A DNA stretch of 38,323 nt from an uncultured Clostridia bacterium (lineage in GTDB: Bacteria > Bacillota > Clostridia > Christensenellales > UBA1242), in NCBI GenBank assembly GCA_944350015.1, contig CALVNW010000012.1, forward strand, positions 1 through 38,323. The letters run 5' to 3'. Position 1 is the first letter of the stretch. Every line of letters begins with the position of its first letter. Positions 36,458 through 38,323 of this stretch are shown piece after piece. The notes under the pieces are model-generated. The model was not told the DNA's origin. It saw only the letters and a program-made list of their open reading frames with translations, and searched no databases. Made by a program: the position numbers and the translations under genes.

Positions 36458-36739
36458 ATGCGAAGATTTTTTAATATACTTGACAATAACAATAGGGGTG
36501 ATAACTTTATCACCGCACAAAATACAAGAGAGGATATCATAGGGGAACTTGACGCAATAATTCAGTATGAAAACCATATAGTTCAAACAAATGATGAAAG
36601 GGCAAGAGAAACCTTAAGAGACATAGTGAAAGAGGAGAAACTTCACGTAGGTCAATTATTTGGACTTCTTTTCAGTTTAGACCCCGAGTCAAAAACCCAA
36701 TTTGAAAAGGGCTTAAATGAGTTTAATAGTTTAAATTAA
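36458..36739 (+). CDS. Half-ferritin of the encapsulated-ferritin type
   Basis: A 93-aa ferritin-like protein containing only one helical pair. GELDAIIQYENH supplies Glu30 and Tyr37; KEEKLH supplies Glu60 and His63. The spacing Glu-30-Glu-3-His is the same as the Glu32, Glu62, His65 ferroxidase ligands of encapsulated ferritin (EncFtn), which needs dimerisation to build its iron site. There is no obvious C-terminal encapsulin-targeting peptide (the end is EFNSLN), and no encapsulin gene is in the window. AGGAGG precedes the ATG at 36458; a longer upstream reading lacks support. Iron oxidation or storage is inferred from the ligands. Confidence 0.75.
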   Translation: MRRFFNILDNNNRGDNFITAQNTREDIIGELDAIIQYENHIVQTNDERARETLRDIVKEEKLHVGQLFGLLFSLDPESKTQFEKGLNEFNSLN

Positions 36740-36928
36740 TCCAGCAAAAGTGATTTGTACTACATAAAATTTGACTTGAATTTACAAAAATCTAAGGATA
36801 AATTTAGAAACGTTTAATGAGATTATTTATACTACTTTTCAACATCTCACTTTAGCATTTTAGTAAATTTAGCATTTTGCCTTTTAAAATAATTTGGTAT
36901 ATTTTAACCCGCTATCTTTTCAAATCAC

Positions 36929-36959
36929 AAAAAAAGAGACTTTTAAAAGAAGTCTCTTT
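36929..36959 (-). terminator. Terminator of SpoU methyltransferase gene
   Basis: On the minus strand AAAGAGACTT (36950-36959) pairs with AAGTCTCTTT (36933-36942) and runs into a series of T. The stop codon of the gene lies in the loop. Confidence 0.85.
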
Positions 36960-37749
36960 GTCTTTGTATTTCGTATAAGCAAGCGGTAGTTGCACAAGCA
37001 ACATTTAGCGAGTCTATTCCTTTTTTCATAGGTATCTTTACTGCTTGATTCGCAATATCATTATAAAATTTACTTAACCCAACCGTTTCGTTACCTATAA
37101 GTAACAAGGTAGGTTTTGTAAAATCGCAGTCCTGTAATCGGCAAGTTGCTTGCAATGAAGTAGCTATAATTTGTAAATCAGAATGATTTGTCTTAATGTT
37201 ATCAATAATTTCATTAAAAGTATTGCTAGAGTCTATAAAGGTAATTGGAACTTTAAAAAATGAGCCCATTGATGCCGTTATTACTTCACAATCATATATG
37301 TCAATAGAATGACCTGAATAAAATATTTGCGACACATTTAATGCATCACAACTTCTAATTATTGTACCCATATTCCCTTTTTTGGAAGGTCTGTCTAAAA
37401 GAATATAGACTGGATTTTCGTTATCTATAATAGCTGACTGAACATTCTTTTTTACTAGTGCCAAAATTTCGCTTTTAATATCTTTGCTACTAAGATTATT
37501 CATTAACTGTTGTGATAAAATGTAATTTTTGTCAGCTAAAGATAGTATGCTTTTTGCCCAGTCCGATAATTCTTTATCACTCGAAAAAATAAAAGCATCA
37601 ATATCCCAACCATACGCTATGGCCTCTTTAATATTTTGTACTCCTTCAACAAAAAATAAGCCCAATTGATTACGTTTACCTCGATTATTTTTTAGTGCCA
37701 ATATTTGCTGATAAGTGGCGTTTTCTTTTCCAATATAAATTTTCTTCAT
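36943..37749 (-). CDS. SpoU/TrmH-family RNA 2'-O-ribose methyltransferase
   Basis: A 268-aa SPOUT methyltransferase. The N-terminal ~100 residues form a substrate-binding domain (KRNQLGLFFVEGVQNIKEA). The catalytic trefoil-knot domain shows the three motifs: LLDRPSKKGNMGTIIRSCDA (about residues 117-136), LLLIGNETVGLS (~216-227) and KIPMKKGIDSLNVACATTACLYE (~236-258). Whether the target is 23S rRNA or tRNA cannot be told. No ribosome binding site is visible; TAGAAT lies seven bases before the ATG, which again suggests a leaderless mRNA. Confidence 0.9.
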   Translation of the reverse strand: MKKIYIGKENATYQQILALKNNRGKRNQLGLFFVEGVQNIKEAIAYGWDIDAFIFSSDKELSDWAKSILSLADKNYILSQQLMNNLSSKDIKSEILALVKKNVQSAIIDNENPVYILLDRPSKKGNMGTIIRSCDALNVSQIFYSGHSIDIYDCEVITASMGSFFKVPITFIDSSNTFNEIIDNIKTNHSDLQIIATSLQATCRLQDCDFTKPTLLLIGNETVGLSKFYNDIANQAVKIPMKKGIDSLNVACATTACLYEIQRQRDFF

Positions 37750-38323
37750 AAATCATATTCTAACATATTTTTGTTAAATTTAATAGTATTTTTACTATAT
37801 TTATTTAAATAACCATATTTAAAATTCGGGAAATCATTTTAGATGAATGAACTAAAAATCAAAAGAAATTTAATATTTTGAATTGAGCAAAATAATACAT
37901 TGTAGGTTTTTACCATTTGTAATCCGCAAGGCAAGAAGAATTTGAATTTTATATCTCTAAATCACACGTCAGTTTGCAGCTTTGCGAGAAGTCAAATATG
38001 GTGCGATAAACACCCTAAAAATCTGACGATTTTCAGGGAACCCGAGCGAACCCGTGGGTTCGACTCCTTTAATAAAAAAAGCTGCTCTTCGCAACTAGTT
38101 TCTCTTTTGTTTTGATTTTCTGGTGCGGGCGGTGGGAGCCATCACCCTAAAAATCTGACGATTTTCAGGGAACCCGGCGAACCCGTGGGTTCGACTCCTT
38201 TAATAAAAAAAGTTGCCTCTCGCAACTAGTTTACCTTTTGTTTTACTTTTCTGGTGCGGGCGGTGGGAGCCATCACCCTAAAAATCTGGCGATTTTCAGG
38301 GAACCCGAGCGAACCCGTGGGTT
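37750..38323. other. Non-coding region with tandem repeats at window edge
   Basis: No protein gene is visible. 37750-37998 is plain AT-rich sequence without clear features; the rest is a tandem repeat array described separately. Confidence 0.7.
37999..38323. repeat. 131-bp structured tandem repeat, incomplete at window end
   Basis: Units begin with TGGTGCG at 37999, 38121 and 38252; the first is shortened (122 bp), the second is 131 bp and the third is cut by the window end. Each unit has a hairpin CCCT-AAAATC/GATTTT-AGGG around a 4-nt loop, and a palindrome CGAACCC/GGGTTCG followed by ACTCC. Units 1 and 2 also carry AGTTGC-type arms that on the minus strand are followed by seven T, like an intrinsic terminator. 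In unit 1 one pair of that stem is U-G and in unit 2 U-A when read on the minus strand. The 11-mer GGTTCGACTCC is a canonical tRNA T-arm sequence, and the minus strand has CCCACCGCCCGCACCA, like a tRNA 3' end, but no unit folds as a tRNA. Confidence 0.8.

Noticed and set aside
37999..38323. CRISPR array
   Set aside because: The repeats are ~131 bp and contiguous, without unique spacers of regular length, and no cas gene is present.

Overview
The window is an AT-rich chromosomal segment from an endospore-forming member of the Firmicutes, most likely an uncultured clostridial lineage. The evidence is the spoIIAA-spoIIAB-sigF operon, spoVAC/spoVAD/spoVAE, a YunB homologue, the Firmicutes-type radical SAM enzyme HemZ, a YwlE-type arginine phosphatase, strong AGGAGG-like ribosome binding sites, and the gene orders dnaG-rpoD, rpsO-pnp and tig-clpP-clpX. 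Species assignment is not possible from the sequence alone.

Layout. 1-1526: a six-gene tRNA operon on the minus strand (Pro, a CAU tRNA, Asp, Phe, Thr, Tyr in transcription order), with its promoter at 1498-1526 and probable terminator at 308-330. 1705-2442: a DUF5131/Gp37-like protein. 2595-8858: a sporulation block of spoIIAA, spoIIAB and sigF, an Asn/Tyr-rich lipoprotein on the opposite strand, then spoVAC, spoVAD, spoVAE and yunB. 9255-12794: dnaG, rpoD and a coiled-coil zinc-ribbon gene. 12883-12985: a predicted structured RNA folding as a nearly gap-free four-way junction. 13172-19036: recJ, rel and hemZ overlapping in one operon. 19061-21614: rpsO and pnp with a structured leader. 21693-23154: a divergent cysteine desulfurase/DUF3343 pair. 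23327-27950: a lytic transglycosylase, lysS, nth, obg and yhbY. 28208-31216: an opposite-strand membrane protein, then rsfS, a ywlE-like gene, rpiB and a glycosyltransferase-like membrane protein. 31209-32949: gap and two small membrane proteins. 33086-36242: tig, clpP, clpX. 36458-37749: a half-ferritin and a convergent SpoU-type RNA methyltransferase. 37999-38323: a 131-bp tandem repeat that runs off the window end.

Functionally the window combines forespore commitment and spore dipicolinic acid uptake (sigF, spoVA) with housekeeping in replication, transcription, translation, repair, stringent response and proteolysis. The most unusual observations are the four-way-junction RNA before recJ, a full-length Rel protein whose hydrolase motifs are missing, the tandem repeat with tRNA-like pieces and a minus-strand terminator in each unit, interspersed palindromes at the 3' ends of several genes, and several Shine-Dalgarno-less genes with a -10 box about six bases before the ATG, as expected for leaderless mRNAs. 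Start codons were chosen by ribosome binding site and family N-terminus.
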